Positions 52,983 to 61,692 of a stretch of DNA of 64,000 nt are shown in pieces. Numbering within the stretch: the first letter of the stretch is position 1; every line of letters starts with the position of its first letter. The stretch covers positions 638,929-702,928 of the forward strand of contig NZ_JAAWWL010000001.1 in NCBI RefSeq assembly GCF_012272815.1. Reading direction: 5' to 3'. A model generated the notes under the pieces. The model was given only the letters and a program-made list of their open reading frames with translations. It made no database searches and had not been told where the DNA came from. The DNA comes from Croceivirga thetidis (GTDB taxonomy: Bacteria > Bacteroidota > Bacteroidia > Flavobacteriales > Flavobacteriaceae). A program made the translations under genes and the position numbers.

Positions 52983-53620
52983 ATGTCAAAAATCAAAAAT
53001 ATTGTTTTGGACTTCGGTCATGGGGGAATAGACAAAAACGGAAACTATACAACTGCCCCAAATAAAATGTTTACCTACGCTAATGGAGAAGTTGCCTACG
53101 AAGGATTTTTAAACCGACAAATCGGTGGATTATTAGAGTTATACCTAAAGTCCAACCATCCGAAATATAATATTGTCACCCCTGTTAAAGTAACCGATTC
53201 AAGAGACATTGGTTTGTCTTATCGCGTACAGGTGGCCAATCAATTTAAGGCAAGTGAGACTATTTTATTTCCATTCATTGCAACGCCTCTCCTAACCACA
53301 ACGCCAGTGGCTTTGAAATTTATACCACCACCGGGGTCACCAAAAGTGATGCATTGGCCACTTCTATAGGCAATCGCATCACTCCATTTTATACCAACTT
53401 AAATCTGAGGTTACGGTATGACTTTTTTAGCGATGGAGATTTGGACAAGGAGATTGATTTTTATGTACTTAGAAAAACCAAATGCCCAGCCGTTCTTTTG
53501 GAATGCCTATTTTTTGATTTTTATGATGATTATAAGCTACTTAAAGATGCTGCCTTTCAAAAAGAATTGGCCTGGCGCATTTATGAAGGGGTGACTGATT
53601 TCTTAGAAAGTGAAACTTAA
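52983..53620 (+). pseudogene. Frameshifted N-acetylmuramoyl-L-alanine amidase (Amidase_3)
   Basis: Two overlapping frames together make one amidase. The first (52983 on) gives VLDFGHGGIDKNG (His13) and VAYEGFLNRQ (Glu40) up to KASETI; the protein then continues in another frame as FISIHCNASPNHNASGF, VLLECLFFDF (catalytic Glu) and VTDFLESET. A single lost T in the T4 run at 53263-53266 explains it: restoring T5 gives one 212-aa protein with all catalytic residues. It could be a real mutation, phase variation in a short T-run, or a sequencing/assembly error. Confidence 0.78.
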
Positions 53621-53640
53621 AACAACTGACACCAACAAAA

Positions 53641-53669
53641 AAACCACTTCAAATGAAGTGGTTTTTCTT
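53641..53669 (+). terminator. Terminator after the amidase gene
   Basis: AAACCACTTC / GAAGTGGTTT, a 10-bp perfect stem with an AAAT loop, followed by TTCTTTT. Confidence 0.82.
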
Positions 53670-53672
53670 TTG

Positions 53673-53746
53673 CTCCTCCAGCTGGGCTCGAACCAGCGAC
53701 ACCCTGATTAACAGTCAGGTGCTCTAACCAACTGAGCTATGGAGGA
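53673..53746 (-). tRNA. tRNA-Asn (anticodon GUU)
   Basis: A 74-nt minus-strand cloverleaf: acceptor TCCTCCA / TGGAGGA, discriminator G, D-arm AGCTCAGTTGGTTAGAGC, anticodon stem CCTGA/TCAGG with loop CTGTTAA (GTT), T-arm GCTGG-TTCGAGC-CCAGC. CCA not encoded. Confidence 0.97.
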
Positions 53747-53815
53747 ATATTTTTCCTTTAAGCGGGTGCAAATATAGCTGATAAATACAATCAGCACAAG
53801 GAAAAAAATGCTGTT

Positions 53816-55132
53816 TTACAGAAATCTTTTGATTACGTTCCAAATGTCGTTTCCGAAGATGACCGCCATTAAACTCATAAGGATAACGAAGCCGATAATC
53901 TGTCCGCGTTCCAACACTTTCTCACTTGGGGGTCTACCACTTATCATTTCGTACAATAAGAACATTACATGGCCACCGTCTAAGGCCGGTATTGGCAATA
54001 TGTTCAAAAATGCCAACCAAACCGAAAACATCGCCATAAACGACCAGAAGAAATACCAATCCCAGGTTGGTGGCATCATCTCTACAATACCGATGGGGCC
54101 TTTTACTTGTTTATAAGCTCCGGTCTTGGAATTAAAAATCACCTTGAATTGACGTACTTGATCCGTCAAAACTTTTATGGTCTTATTAAATCCTGCTGGT
54201 ATAGCACCTAAAAAACTAAAATTATCCGTTTTTCTAAGATCCTGATAATCTAACACAATACCTATAGCACCTTCCTCAGGAACATTCAAATTTACTGCCT
54301 CTCGTTTTCCATCTCTCAGGATCTCCAAATCGACGTTCGTACCAGCAGCGTTCATGATTCTAGGTCTGAGTTCATCCCAATAGGCGATATCCTCGCCTGC
54401 TACACCGACAATCTCATCACCAACCAACAAACCGGCATCTTTAGCCACTGATGTGTCACCCACCATACCGATACGTGCCTTAGAGCGATACGTCATAAAA
54501 TTACGCCCTTGGGTTTGGAAGACCTCTTTTTTTCCTTCATCGGTAATGGGAAACGTTACGGTTTGACCATCTCGGTCAACGGTTATTTCATCACCAAGAA
54601 TAATATCCAACAAGGCATCATTAAAACGTTTGGCCTCTTTACCATCTACAGCGATTATTTTATCACCGGTTCTAAGTCCTAATTTCTCACCTATGGAATC
54701 AACCACGATGCCATATTTCAAACTTTGGGAAGGGATGTAGGTATCACCATTGTTAAAAAGCAATGCAGAATATATGATCCAAGCTAGAAAGAAATTCACG
54801 GTTACCCCACCAATCATGATAATCAAACGCTGCCATGCCGGTTTACTTCGAAACTCCCACGGCTGAGGTTCTTGCTTCATTTGCTCGGTATCCATGCTCT
54901 CGTCAATCATACCGGCAATCTTTACATAACCGCCTAGGGGTAACCACCCAATACCATATTCGGTTTCCCCGATTTTCTTTTTGAGAAGTGAAAATTTAAC
55001 ATCAAAAAAGAGATAGAACTTTTCGACTTTGGTCTTGAACCATTTGGCTGGTAAGAAATGTCCAAGCTCATGCAAAATCACCAAGATTGAAATGATGATG
55101 ATAAACATCACAATCTTTGTAAAAAGTACCAT
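53816..55132 (-). CDS. rseP: RseP-type site-2 metalloprotease (M50)
   Basis: 438 aa. First helix carries HELGH at 21-25; two PDZ domains (about 130-205 and 215-300); last helices contain NILPIPALDGGHV, with the third zinc ligand Asp. It cuts membrane-embedded anti-sigma factors and signal-peptide remnants. CAAAGGTA (55159-55166) reads as a -7 box on this strand. An ECF/anti-sigma pair lies about 3.6 kb away, although any functional link is untested. Confidence 0.95.
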   Translation of the reverse strand: MVLFTKIVMFIIIISILVILHELGHFLPAKWFKTKVEKFYLFFDVKFSLLKKKIGETEYGIGWLPLGGYVKIAGMIDESMDTEQMKQEPQPWEFRSKPAWQRLIIMIGGVTVNFFLAWIIYSALLFNNGDTYIPSQSLKYGIVVDSIGEKLGLRTGDKIIAVDGKEAKRFNDALLDIILGDEITVDRDGQTVTFPITDEGKKEVFQTQGRNFMTYRSKARIGMVGDTSVAKDAGLLVGDEIVGVAGEDIAYWDELRPRIMNAAGTNVDLEILRDGKREAVNLNVPEEGAIGIVLDYQDLRKTDNFSFLGAIPAGFNKTIKVLTDQVRQFKVIFNSKTGAYKQVKGPIGIVEMMPPTWDWYFFWSFMAMFSVWLAFLNILPIPALDGGHVMFLLYEMISGRPPSEKVLERGQIIGFVILMSLMAVIFGNDIWNVIKRFL

Positions 55133-55249
55133 TTGTTAAATTTTTTAATTCAAGCCCACAAAGGTAACCTTTTGAACAAGCTTTGAAAACTATGCCTTTA
55201 CCTTTCAACTTAATTAAGAAAGATTTAGCAGCGAATTTTTTGAAATGCC

Positions 55250-55280
55250 TTGAAATTCGGACTTTCCAAGACTACTTTTG
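55250..55280 (+). promoter_or_regulatory. Promoter of the SCO-family gene
   Basis: TTG (55250-55252), 20 nt, TACTTTTG (55273-55280): exact consensus, 6 nt before the ATG, implying a nearly leaderless mRNA. Confidence 0.7.
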
Positions 55281-55286
55281 CAAACT

Positions 55287-55961
55287 ATGCTACAGTTTTT
55301 TGCAAAATTTAAGCGGTTTGGCATTGTGTTACTGGTTCTTTCGGTAATCATCATTTATCTGATGTACGATGCCCTAAAACCAGAAAAACGATTGCCCATT
55401 TATCATCCGAATATGGTCAATCCTGAATTGGTCGATAGTAGTCTGCACCGACTCAAGAACGACCATAGAATTGCAAACTTTAAACTGGTCAATCAAAACG
55501 GTATAACCATCACCGAACAAGATTATGACGACAAAATCTATATCGCAGATTTCTTCTTTACCACCTGCCCAACCATTTGCCCTCTAATGACCAAAAATAT
55601 GGCCGCAATACAGGAAAACATCTTAGAAGATGAAGATGTAATGCTCCTATCGCATTCGGTGACCCCAAAAATAGATTCCGTACCAAAATTAAAGCGCTAC
55701 GCGCTCGAGAAAGGGGTGAATGACTCAAAATGGAATTTGCTTACGGGCGATAAAAAACAGATTTACGAACTGGCACGCAAGTCGTATTTAGCCGTTCAAC
55801 ACGATGGTGATGGTGGTCCATATGACATGATTCATACCGAGAATTTTATCCTGGTTGACAAAGAGAAACGCATTCGTGGATTTTATGATGGAACGAATCC
55901 TGAAGAGGTTTCCAAATTACTTGAAGACATAGTTATTCTTAAAGAATCTTATTCGCAGTAG
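55287..55961 (+). CDS. SCO1/SenC-family copper/thioredoxin-fold protein
   Basis: 224 aa from the ATG at 55287; an in-frame TTG three codons earlier lies inside the -7 box and is rejected. N-terminal anchor helix (about 10-28), then a thioredoxin-like SCO domain with the copper motif TTCPTICP (CxxxC, about 98-105) and the distal His in DMIHTENFILVD. Delivers copper to the CuA site of cytochrome oxidase or acts as a thiol reductant. Monocistronic before the feo genes. Confidence 0.92.
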   Translation: MLQFFAKFKRFGIVLLVLSVIIIYLMYDALKPEKRLPIYHPNMVNPELVDSSLHRLKNDHRIANFKLVNQNGITITEQDYDDKIYIADFFFTTCPTICPLMTKNMAAIQENILEDEDVMLLSHSVTPKIDSVPKLKRYALEKGVNDSKWNLLTGDKKQIYELARKSYLAVQHDGDGGPYDMIHTENFILVDKEKRIRGFYDGTNPEEVSKLLEDIVILKESYSQ

Positions 55962-55981
55962 TGTCTTCGGCTAAATTCCAG

Positions 55982-55989
55982 TACATTTG
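55982..55989 (+). promoter_or_regulatory. -7 box of feoAB
   Basis: TACATTTG, exact TAnnTTTG, 30 nt before the GTG of feoA. No TTG at the -33 distance, so another activator may be needed; I see no clear Fur-like box. Confidence 0.45.
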
Positions 55990-56019
55990 CTTTACTTAAA
56001 TCCATTCTAAATAATAATA

Positions 56020-56244
56020 GTGCCCACACTTTCAGAGCTTTCATACGGACAAAAGGCTATTATCAAAGAATTCACTACTAATCTTCCCAACGTTAAACTA
56101 TTGGAAATGGGCTGCCTACCGGGTAACGAAGTTGAATTGGTTCAAGTTGCTCCACTAAAAGACCCTATATATTTCATAATCAATGGAGCACATATTGCCC
56201 TAAGAAAGTCTGTTGCCCAACAAATAGAAATCGACCTGTTATAA
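56020..56244 (+). CDS. feoA: Ferrous iron transport protein A
   Basis: 74 aa from a GTG start (no ATG available). SH3-like FeoA fold: TLSELSYGQKAIIKEF, then KLLEMGCLPGNEVELVQ and NGAHIALRKSVAQQIEI. Cytoplasmic partner of FeoB, 11 nt upstream of it. Confidence 0.92.
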   Translation: MPTLSELSYGQKAIIKEFTTNLPNVKLLEMGCLPGNEVELVQVAPLKDPIYFIINGAHIALRKSVAQQIEIDLL

Positions 56245-56255
56245 GTCATATCTAA

Positions 56256-58490
56256 ATGAGTAAAAGCACTACAGTAGCACTGATTGGAAACCCGAATACC
56301 GGCAAGACTTCAATTTTCAATGCACTTACAGGGCTTAACCAAAAAGTGGGCAATTACCCAGGTATTACCGTCGAAAAAAAAGAAGGTATTTGCAAATTGC
56401 CCAATGGTGAAAAAGCACATATCCTTGATTTACCGGGCACCTATAGTTTAAACACAACCTCACTTGATGAAAGTGTAGTGGTCGGTGTTCTACTCGATAA
56501 AGAAAGTCAATACCATCCTGATTTGGCCATTGTCATCAGCGATGTGGAAAATTTAAAACGAAACCTTCTCCTCTATACTCAAGTAAAGGATTTACGAATT
56601 CCAACGATTCTGGTCATCAACATGAGTGATCAAATGAGTCGAAAAGGAATTACCATCGACATTGATGTGCTAAGCAAAAAGCTGGATACGAAAATCATTT
56701 TGGTCAGCACACGTAAAGGAAATGGTATTGAAGAATTAAAGGCTGCAATGCTGAATCCGGACCAGCTTTCAGATTTACCAACTATCGATGTTTCGAAAAT
56801 AGACCCCAATTACTTCGAAATGCTACAAAAGGCATTCCCGAAAGAAGACCCATACCATCTTTGGTTGGGAGTCACCCAAGATGCTGGTTACCAAACAGTT
56901 TTTAATAAAGCCCAAGATTCACTCAAAGAATTCAAAGAAACCAATAGTGCTGATTTCAAAAGATTGCAACATCGCGAAACGGTCTTGCGCTATCAATTTA
57001 TCAATGGTGCCCTAAAGGAAACCCACAAGGTTGATTTAAATTCTGCCAAAGGTCTTCGCGCCAAATTGGATAAAATCTTAATGCATAAGGTCTTTGGTTA
57101 CCTTATCTTTTTTGGTATTCTGCTATTGATATTTCAGGCCATTTTCGAATGGAGTAGCTATCCTTCTGATTTTATTGATGAACAATTTGCAGGGCTCAGC
57201 GATTGGATAAAGACTACCCTACCTGCCGGCATTCTTACCGATTTAATTTCAGAGGGTATTATTTCGGGTATTGGAGGTATAGCTGTATTTGTGCCTCAAA
57301 TCGCTTTTTTGTTTCTATTCCTTTCATTATTGGAAGAGTCTGGGTATATGAGTCGAGTGGTATTTTTAATGGATCGACTTCTACGCCCTTTTGGCTTAAG
57401 CGGCAAAAGTGTTGTACCCCTTATGTCTGGTGCGGCCTGTGCTATACCTGCAGTAATGGCAACCCGAACAATTGCAAGCTGGAAAGAGCGGTTGATTACA
57501 ATTTTGGTTGTTCCATTCACCACATGTTCAGCGCGCTTGCCCGTTTATCTAATTTTGATTTCTCTCGTTATTCCTGAAGGAAGTTTCTTGGGATTCGGAT
57601 ATAAACCACTCACGTTATTTCTGCTTTACATTCTCGGATTTGCCATGGCACTTTTTTCGGCAATGGCATTGAATAAAATCTTGAAAATAAAAAGCCGATC
57701 ATTCTTCATGGTAGAAATGCCAACCTACAGAATGCCCTTATTTAAAAATGTCTTTTACACTGTAGTTGAAAAAACAAAAAGTTTTGTGTTCGGAGCAGGT
57801 AAGATAATACTGGCGATTTCAATTGTACTTTGGTTTTTGGGTTCCAATGGTTTTTCAAATGATTTTAAGAATGCTGAATCCATCGTTTCTGAACGAATTC
57901 AAAAACAAGGCCTTAACGATTACAGCAAAAATTACATCAAGAAAAATCTTCTTGGCTATGTTGAGGCAGAAGGAGAAACAGTAGGGAACATCCCTAACCC
58001 ACTGAACATTTCTAGTGAACAAGATTCATTAAGACTGCTCAATAACAAGCTATTCCAAAACGCCAAGGCCCAAGAAATTGCAAGCTATAAATTGGAACAT
58101 TCCATAATCGGTTATATGGGCAAGGCTATTGAGCCCATGGTAAAACCTTTGGGCTACGACTGGAAAATCGGTATTGCCGTGATTACGTCATTTGCGGCTA
58201 GGGAAGTATTTGTAGGGACCTTGGCTACCATTTACAGTGTTGGTAGCGATGAGGAAGAAACCATTAAAAACAGAATGGCTGCAGAACTTGGTTCTGACGG
58301 AAAACCACTGTTCAATTTAGCATCAGGTATTTCCCTAATGCTCTTTTACGCCTTTGCCATGCAATGTATGAGTACTTTGGCCATTGTAAAAAGGGAAACC
58401 AATTCTTGGAAATGGCCCTTGGCACAACTACTGTTCATGACCGTTTTTGCGTATCTTGTAGCTATGGCAGCATACCAAATATTACGATGA
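56256..58490 (+). CDS. feoB: Ferrous iron transport protein B
   Basis: 744 aa. N-terminal G domain: G1 GNPNTGKTS (about 11-19), G2/G3 around GNYPGITVEKKEG and DLPGTYSL, and NMSD in place of NKxD. Then an NFeoB helical region and about eight membrane helices with the Gate motifs (YMSRVVFLMDRLLRPFGLSGKSVVPLMSGAACAIPA). Imports Fe(II). Stop overlaps the start of the accessory protein. Confidence 0.96.
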   Translation: MSKSTTVALIGNPNTGKTSIFNALTGLNQKVGNYPGITVEKKEGICKLPNGEKAHILDLPGTYSLNTTSLDESVVVGVLLDKESQYHPDLAIVISDVENLKRNLLLYTQVKDLRIPTILVINMSDQMSRKGITIDIDVLSKKLDTKIILVSTRKGNGIEELKAAMLNPDQLSDLPTIDVSKIDPNYFEMLQKAFPKEDPYHLWLGVTQDAGYQTVFNKAQDSLKEFKETNSADFKRLQHRETVLRYQFINGALKETHKVDLNSAKGLRAKLDKILMHKVFGYLIFFGILLLIFQAIFEWSSYPSDFIDEQFAGLSDWIKTTLPAGILTDLISEGIISGIGGIAVFVPQIAFLFLFLSLLEESGYMSRVVFLMDRLLRPFGLSGKSVVPLMSGAACAIPAVMATRTIASWKERLITILVVPFTTCSARLPVYLILISLVIPEGSFLGFGYKPLTLFLLYILGFAMALFSAMALNKILKIKSRSFFMVEMPTYRMPLFKNVFYTVVEKTKSFVFGAGKIILAISIVLWFLGSNGFSNDFKNAESIVSERIQKQGLNDYSKNYIKKNLLGYVEAEGETVGNIPNPLNISSEQDSLRLLNNKLFQNAKAQEIASYKLEHSIIGYMGKAIEPMVKPLGYDWKIGIAVITSFAAREVFVGTLATIYSVGSDEEETIKNRMAAELGSDGKPLFNLASGISLMLFYAFAMQCMSTLAIVKRETNSWKWPLAQLLFMTVFAYLVAMAAYQILR

Positions 58491-58639
58491 TGGCATTGAT
58501 ACAAAACATTCTCGCTTTCCTTATCCTTTCATTAGCGGTTGCCTATTTGGTTCATAAATTTATCTATCCCATACCCTTCTTGACTTCAAATAAAAAAGAC
58601 TCCAATAGCTGCGGGAGCTCTGATTGTGGTTGTAAATAG
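58487..58639 (+). CDS. FeoB-associated Cys-rich membrane protein
   Basis: 50 aa from the ATG at 58487, overlapping the feoB stop (ATGA). One membrane helix (about 5-27), then a cytoplasmic-type tail ending CGSSDCGCK, with three Cys for iron binding. A common third member of feo operons in Bacteroidota, likely playing a FeoC-like role. Confidence 0.88.
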   Translation: MMALIQNILAFLILSLAVAYLVHKFIYPIPFLTSNKKDSNSCGSSDCGCK

Positions 58640-58667
58640 GGATTTTTTCTTTTTTTTTAGCGCTTGC

Positions 58668-58696
58668 TGTAACCTTTTGTAATTTTCTGACTATAC
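58668..58696 (+). promoter_or_regulatory. Candidate ECF-type promoter before the sigma factor
   Basis: TGTAAC (58668-58673), 17 nt, CTATAC (58691-58696), and no TAnnTTTG box. This differs from the housekeeping promoters in the window and could be autoregulation by the ECF factor. Assigned by eye only. Confidence 0.3.
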
Positions 58697-58726
58697 AGTA
58701 GTGAAAGTCAACCAAAAACTAATCGA

Positions 58727-59251
58727 TTGAACGATCAGTCTGATGAAATATTGATGGGCCAGGTGGCTGAGGGTAATCTTGATTTGCTCAAGGTCTTGTT
58801 TGATAGGCATCACCTACATCTCTTTAATTTTTTGTACAAGATGAGCGGTGATAGAATGTTGAGCGAAGATCTAACACAAGAGGTTTTTTATAAGCTGATT
58901 AAGTATCGGTCTACCTATAACAATGGCAAATTCGTTTCTTGGATGTTTACCATCGCCAGAAACTGTTTAAAGAGTCATTTTACCCGAAATAAGGTAGTGC
59001 ATTCCGATGTTGAAGAAATGCAATTCAAGATAGTTGCCAATGATAATGAACAAGTTGAAGACTATTCCCATTTGCACCATGCCCTAGGGCAGTTGGAAAC
59101 ATCCGATCGCGAAATCTTAGTGTTGCATCGATTTCAAAATATGGGCTATGAAGAACTGGCCGAAGTTTACAATAGCTCAGCAGGGGCAATTAAGACAAAG
59201 GCATGTCGAGCGCTCAAAAAACTTAAAAAAATCTATTTGGAAAATTTATAG
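58727..59251 (+). CDS. ECF RNA polymerase sigma factor
   Basis: 174 aa from a TTG start (MNDQSDEIL; no upstream ATG). Region 2: FDRHHLHLFNFLYKMSGDRMLSEDLTQEVFYKL (about 26-58) and the W-containing KFVSWMFTIARN; region 4: LGQLETSDREILVLHRFQNMGYEELAEVYNSSAGAIKTKACRALKKLKK. Followed 2 nt later by a membrane protein with anti-sigma features. Confidence 0.92.
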   Translation: MNDQSDEILMGQVAEGNLDLLKVLFDRHHLHLFNFLYKMSGDRMLSEDLTQEVFYKLIKYRSTYNNGKFVSWMFTIARNCLKSHFTRNKVVHSDVEEMQFKIVANDNEQVEDYSHLHHALGQLETSDREILVLHRFQNMGYEELAEVYNSSAGAIKTKACRALKKLKKIYLENL

Positions 59252-59253
59252 TG

Positions 59254-60045
59254 ATGAAGAAGAATGAAGAAATGATAGACTTAATTCCAGATTATTTAGA
59301 TAATCTGCTTGATATCGAAACCAAAAAAGATTTCGAATTTCAATTGTCAAAAAGTACTGTATTGGTTGAAGAGCTTGAAGCTTACAAAAGACTCTTGGCA
59401 GCGTTTAATGAAGAGCCTCAAATCAAACCTTCTGAAAATTTAAGGAAGGGCTTCGAAACAATGTTGGCAGAAGAAAAAGGAAATCAAATAAAAGTAGTGT
59501 CGCTCAACCAAGGGCCCAAAGCAAATTGGTGGTCCAGTTTACCAAGGGTTGCAGCAAGTGTTCTTTTGCTTGTTGGTGCCTTCTTAGCTGGCCAATACTT
59601 TCAAAAGAATGAATCAGAAGTACAATTGGTGCAAGTGCAAACGGAAGCCTTAGCCTATAAAGAAGCAGCTATGTTCTCCCTACTTGAGAATGAATCTGCA
59701 AGTCAACGAATTCGTGGAGTTGAGCTCATTAAGGAATTTGAAAAACCGGACCAGCAAATAGTTGCTGCCCTAGGAGAAAAAATGCTTACCGATGAAAATA
59801 CCAATGTTCGCCTAACAGCCTTAGAAGCCCTTTCGAGTTTCAGTTATTCAGATCAGGTTAAAACTATTTTCATAGAAGCCTTGAAAACAGAAGAAAATCC
59901 AAGCATTCAAGTCGCAATAATCGAAATGCTGGTTGAACTACAAGAAAAGAAAGCGGTTGAGCCTATGAAAAAACTCTTGGAGAAAGAGGAAACCCAACCG
60001 TATATCAAAGATCAAATTAACTCGGCATTGCCGAAAATCATTTAA
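59254..60045 (+). CDS. Anti-sigma-like membrane protein with HEAT-type repeats
   Basis: 263 aa from the ATG at 59254; a GTG three bases earlier overlaps the sigma stop. The cytoplasmic N-terminus (IDLIPDYLDNLLDIETKKDFEFQLSKS) has the layout of an anti-sigma domain but no zinc Cys/His set. One membrane helix at about 97-114. The periplasmic part (about 140-263) is helical with HEAT-like repeats (VRLTALEALSSFSYSDQVKTIFIEAL; IQVAIIEMLVELQEKKAVEPMKKLL). Context strongly suggests it holds the sigma factor inactive. Confidence 0.82.
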   Translation: MKKNEEMIDLIPDYLDNLLDIETKKDFEFQLSKSTVLVEELEAYKRLLAAFNEEPQIKPSENLRKGFETMLAEEKGNQIKVVSLNQGPKANWWSSLPRVAASVLLLVGAFLAGQYFQKNESEVQLVQVQTEALAYKEAAMFSLLENESASQRIRGVELIKEFEKPDQQIVAALGEKMLTDENTNVRLTALEALSSFSYSDQVKTIFIEALKTEENPSIQVAIIEMLVELQEKKAVEPMKKLLEKEETQPYIKDQINSALPKII

Positions 60046-60069
60046 TAATAAATCGAAAAACGTAAAATC

Positions 60070-60822
60070 ATGAAAAGAGTATTAATAACAGCAATAGCTT
60101 GCGTAACCGTAACTTTTTTGACTGCGCAAGAAGACTTCTCAAAGAGTCTAAATGGCATAGAGTGGGTAAAGATAATTTCCAGTGCCAATGTAGATATCAT
60201 TGCACACGACTCCAATGAAATCATTATAAAGTCAAGATCATCCAATAGAGCTCCCGATCGTTCGAAAGGTTTACGATTGGTAGGAGCAGGTGGCACCGAT
60301 AATACAAACGTTGGCTTTAGTGTATTACAAGAAGGAAACGATTTAATCGTGACCAACCTTAAGAAAAATGCAAACGCCAGAATCTACCTTCCTAAAAACC
60401 AAAAAATCTCTGTAAAGAGTACCTGGAATGGCGACATTGAAATGGAAGGTTTTACCGGTGAAATCGAAGCAAATTGCCAACTTAACGGAAGCATTAAAAT
60501 TGAAGGGGCTACAGGACCCATTACAGCGAATTCATTAAACGGTAGTGTCGAAATAATCTTTGACAGCATAGATCAAGACTCCCCAACCTCAATTTTTACC
60601 ACCAACGGGGCTGTAGACGTAAGCTTGCCTGGCAATACCAAGGCAGACTTGTCAATGAGTTCTTGGAATGGTGATGTTTATACCAATTTTGATATTGAAC
60701 AAGCTTCAAAAGAAGGTATGAAAAAAGTCTCTAGCAAAAAATCGACAGGTACTATCAATGGTGGTGGTGTTAGTCTCAAATTACGGTCTACCAATGGGAA
60801 TATTTATCTAAGAAAGAAATAA
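60070..60822 (+). CDS. DUF4097-family secreted beta-helix protein
   Basis: 250 aa, signal peptide about 1-19 (ends LTAQ). The mature part is a beta-helix-like repeat of the DUF4097 adhesin-like family, with repeated SLNGSV, WNGDIE and STNGNIYL turns. Third gene after the sigma/anti-sigma pair (24 nt gap), so probably part of the envelope-stress unit. No catalytic residues expected. Confidence 0.82.
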   Translation: MKRVLITAIACVTVTFLTAQEDFSKSLNGIEWVKIISSANVDIIAHDSNEIIIKSRSSNRAPDRSKGLRLVGAGGTDNTNVGFSVLQEGNDLIVTNLKKNANARIYLPKNQKISVKSTWNGDIEMEGFTGEIEANCQLNGSIKIEGATGPITANSLNGSVEIIFDSIDQDSPTSIFTTNGAVDVSLPGNTKADLSMSSWNGDVYTNFDIEQASKEGMKKVSSKKSTGTINGGGVSLKLRSTNGNIYLRKK

Positions 60823-60825
60823 TAA

Positions 60826-60864
60826 CCTGTGCTGAGTTAGCCTGTGTTGAGCGCAGTCGAAACA
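60826..60864. repeat. Short imperfect tandem and dispersed-type repeat
   Basis: CCTGTGCTGAG (60826-60836) and CCTGTGTTGAG (60841-60851) differ by one base; the second continues CGCAGTCGAAACA. From memory, TTCGACTGCGCTCAA-type elements are dispersed in flavobacterial genomes; this is the only copy in the window. Lies between the two DUF4097 genes. Confidence 0.5.
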
Positions 60865-60886
60865 AAGCATCAAAAAACGAACAGTC

Positions 60887-61597
60887 ATGAAAATCTATTC
60901 AACAATCATCATCTTCCTTTTAATGACACTAGTCACTCAAGGTCAAAAAATCATTGAAAAGACACTAGTGTCAAATGGAAAATCTATTGAACTAGATGTA
61001 AAATTTGCCCGAAATATCGAAGTGAAAACTTGGGATAAGCAATCGGTATACTTTAAGGCAACCATCGAAATAAAAGATGACCAATTTATTGATAAATACA
61101 AGGTTGATATTGATGAAACAAACAGCCGAATTAAGATTACCGAAGTTGCCGAACCTGTTTTCAAAGCCTTTCGAGAGTATGGTGAAAAGCAAGGTGGTGA
61201 TAACTTAAGATATTGGTACAATTCAGGGGACCTTTGTAAGTTTTCTTACGTGCTATACGTTCCTGAAAATGCAGAATTTGAAGTGAAAAGTATCAACGGT
61301 AGTCTAAGCTCTGATGAGATAGTTGGTTATTTTAGGGCTGAACTTATCAATGGTGATATTGATATCAAGAAATACAGTGGCCGATTACAGTTAAGTACAA
61401 TCAATGGTGCCATTGACCTTGTGGTTGCGAACAATCAATTTGTTGCTGAAACCATTCATGGGGATATCTATGCAGATGATAATGTTAAGTTCAAAGCCCA
61501 TGATCGGCACGTAGGTCATCACATAGAAAGTATAGCTCAAAATACCTCAACCAAATTGAAGCTAAATACCATTAATGGTAATATGTACTTAAGGTAA
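60887..61597 (+). CDS. Second DUF4097-like secreted protein
   Basis: 236 aa, signal peptide about 1-19 (ends VTQGQ). Repeated SINGSLSS, LINGDIDI, STINGAIDL, IHGDIYA and TINGNMYL turns show the same beta-helix as the previous gene, but the overall sequence is well diverged. A single Cys (LCKF). Probably cotranscribed with the sigma cluster, interrupted only by the short repeat element. Confidence 0.78.
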   Translation: MKIYSTIIIFLLMTLVTQGQKIIEKTLVSNGKSIELDVKFARNIEVKTWDKQSVYFKATIEIKDDQFIDKYKVDIDETNSRIKITEVAEPVFKAFREYGEKQGGDNLRYWYNSGDLCKFSYVLYVPENAEFEVKSINGSLSSDEIVGYFRAELINGDIDIKKYSGRLQLSTINGAIDLVVANNQFVAETIHGDIYADDNVKFKAHDRHVGHHIESIAQNTSTKLKLNTINGNMYLR

Positions 61598-61692
61598 AAT
61601 ATCGTGAAGCCCACGAGGTATTCAAATGGAATTCAACATTACATTCGACACCAGTTTCATAGCAATTGAATCTCATATATCGAGTAAGTTCA

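Noticed and set aside
53354-53620. Separate 88-aa gene after the amidase start
   Set aside because: Its sequence is the missing C-terminal half of the amidase; listed as one frameshifted gene.
58668-58682. TGTAAC before the ECF sigma gene as a fifth Crp/Fnr site
   Set aside because: The second half-site GTTAC is absent at N4 spacing and there is no TAnnTTTG box 33 bp away; better explained as a sigma-specific promoter element.
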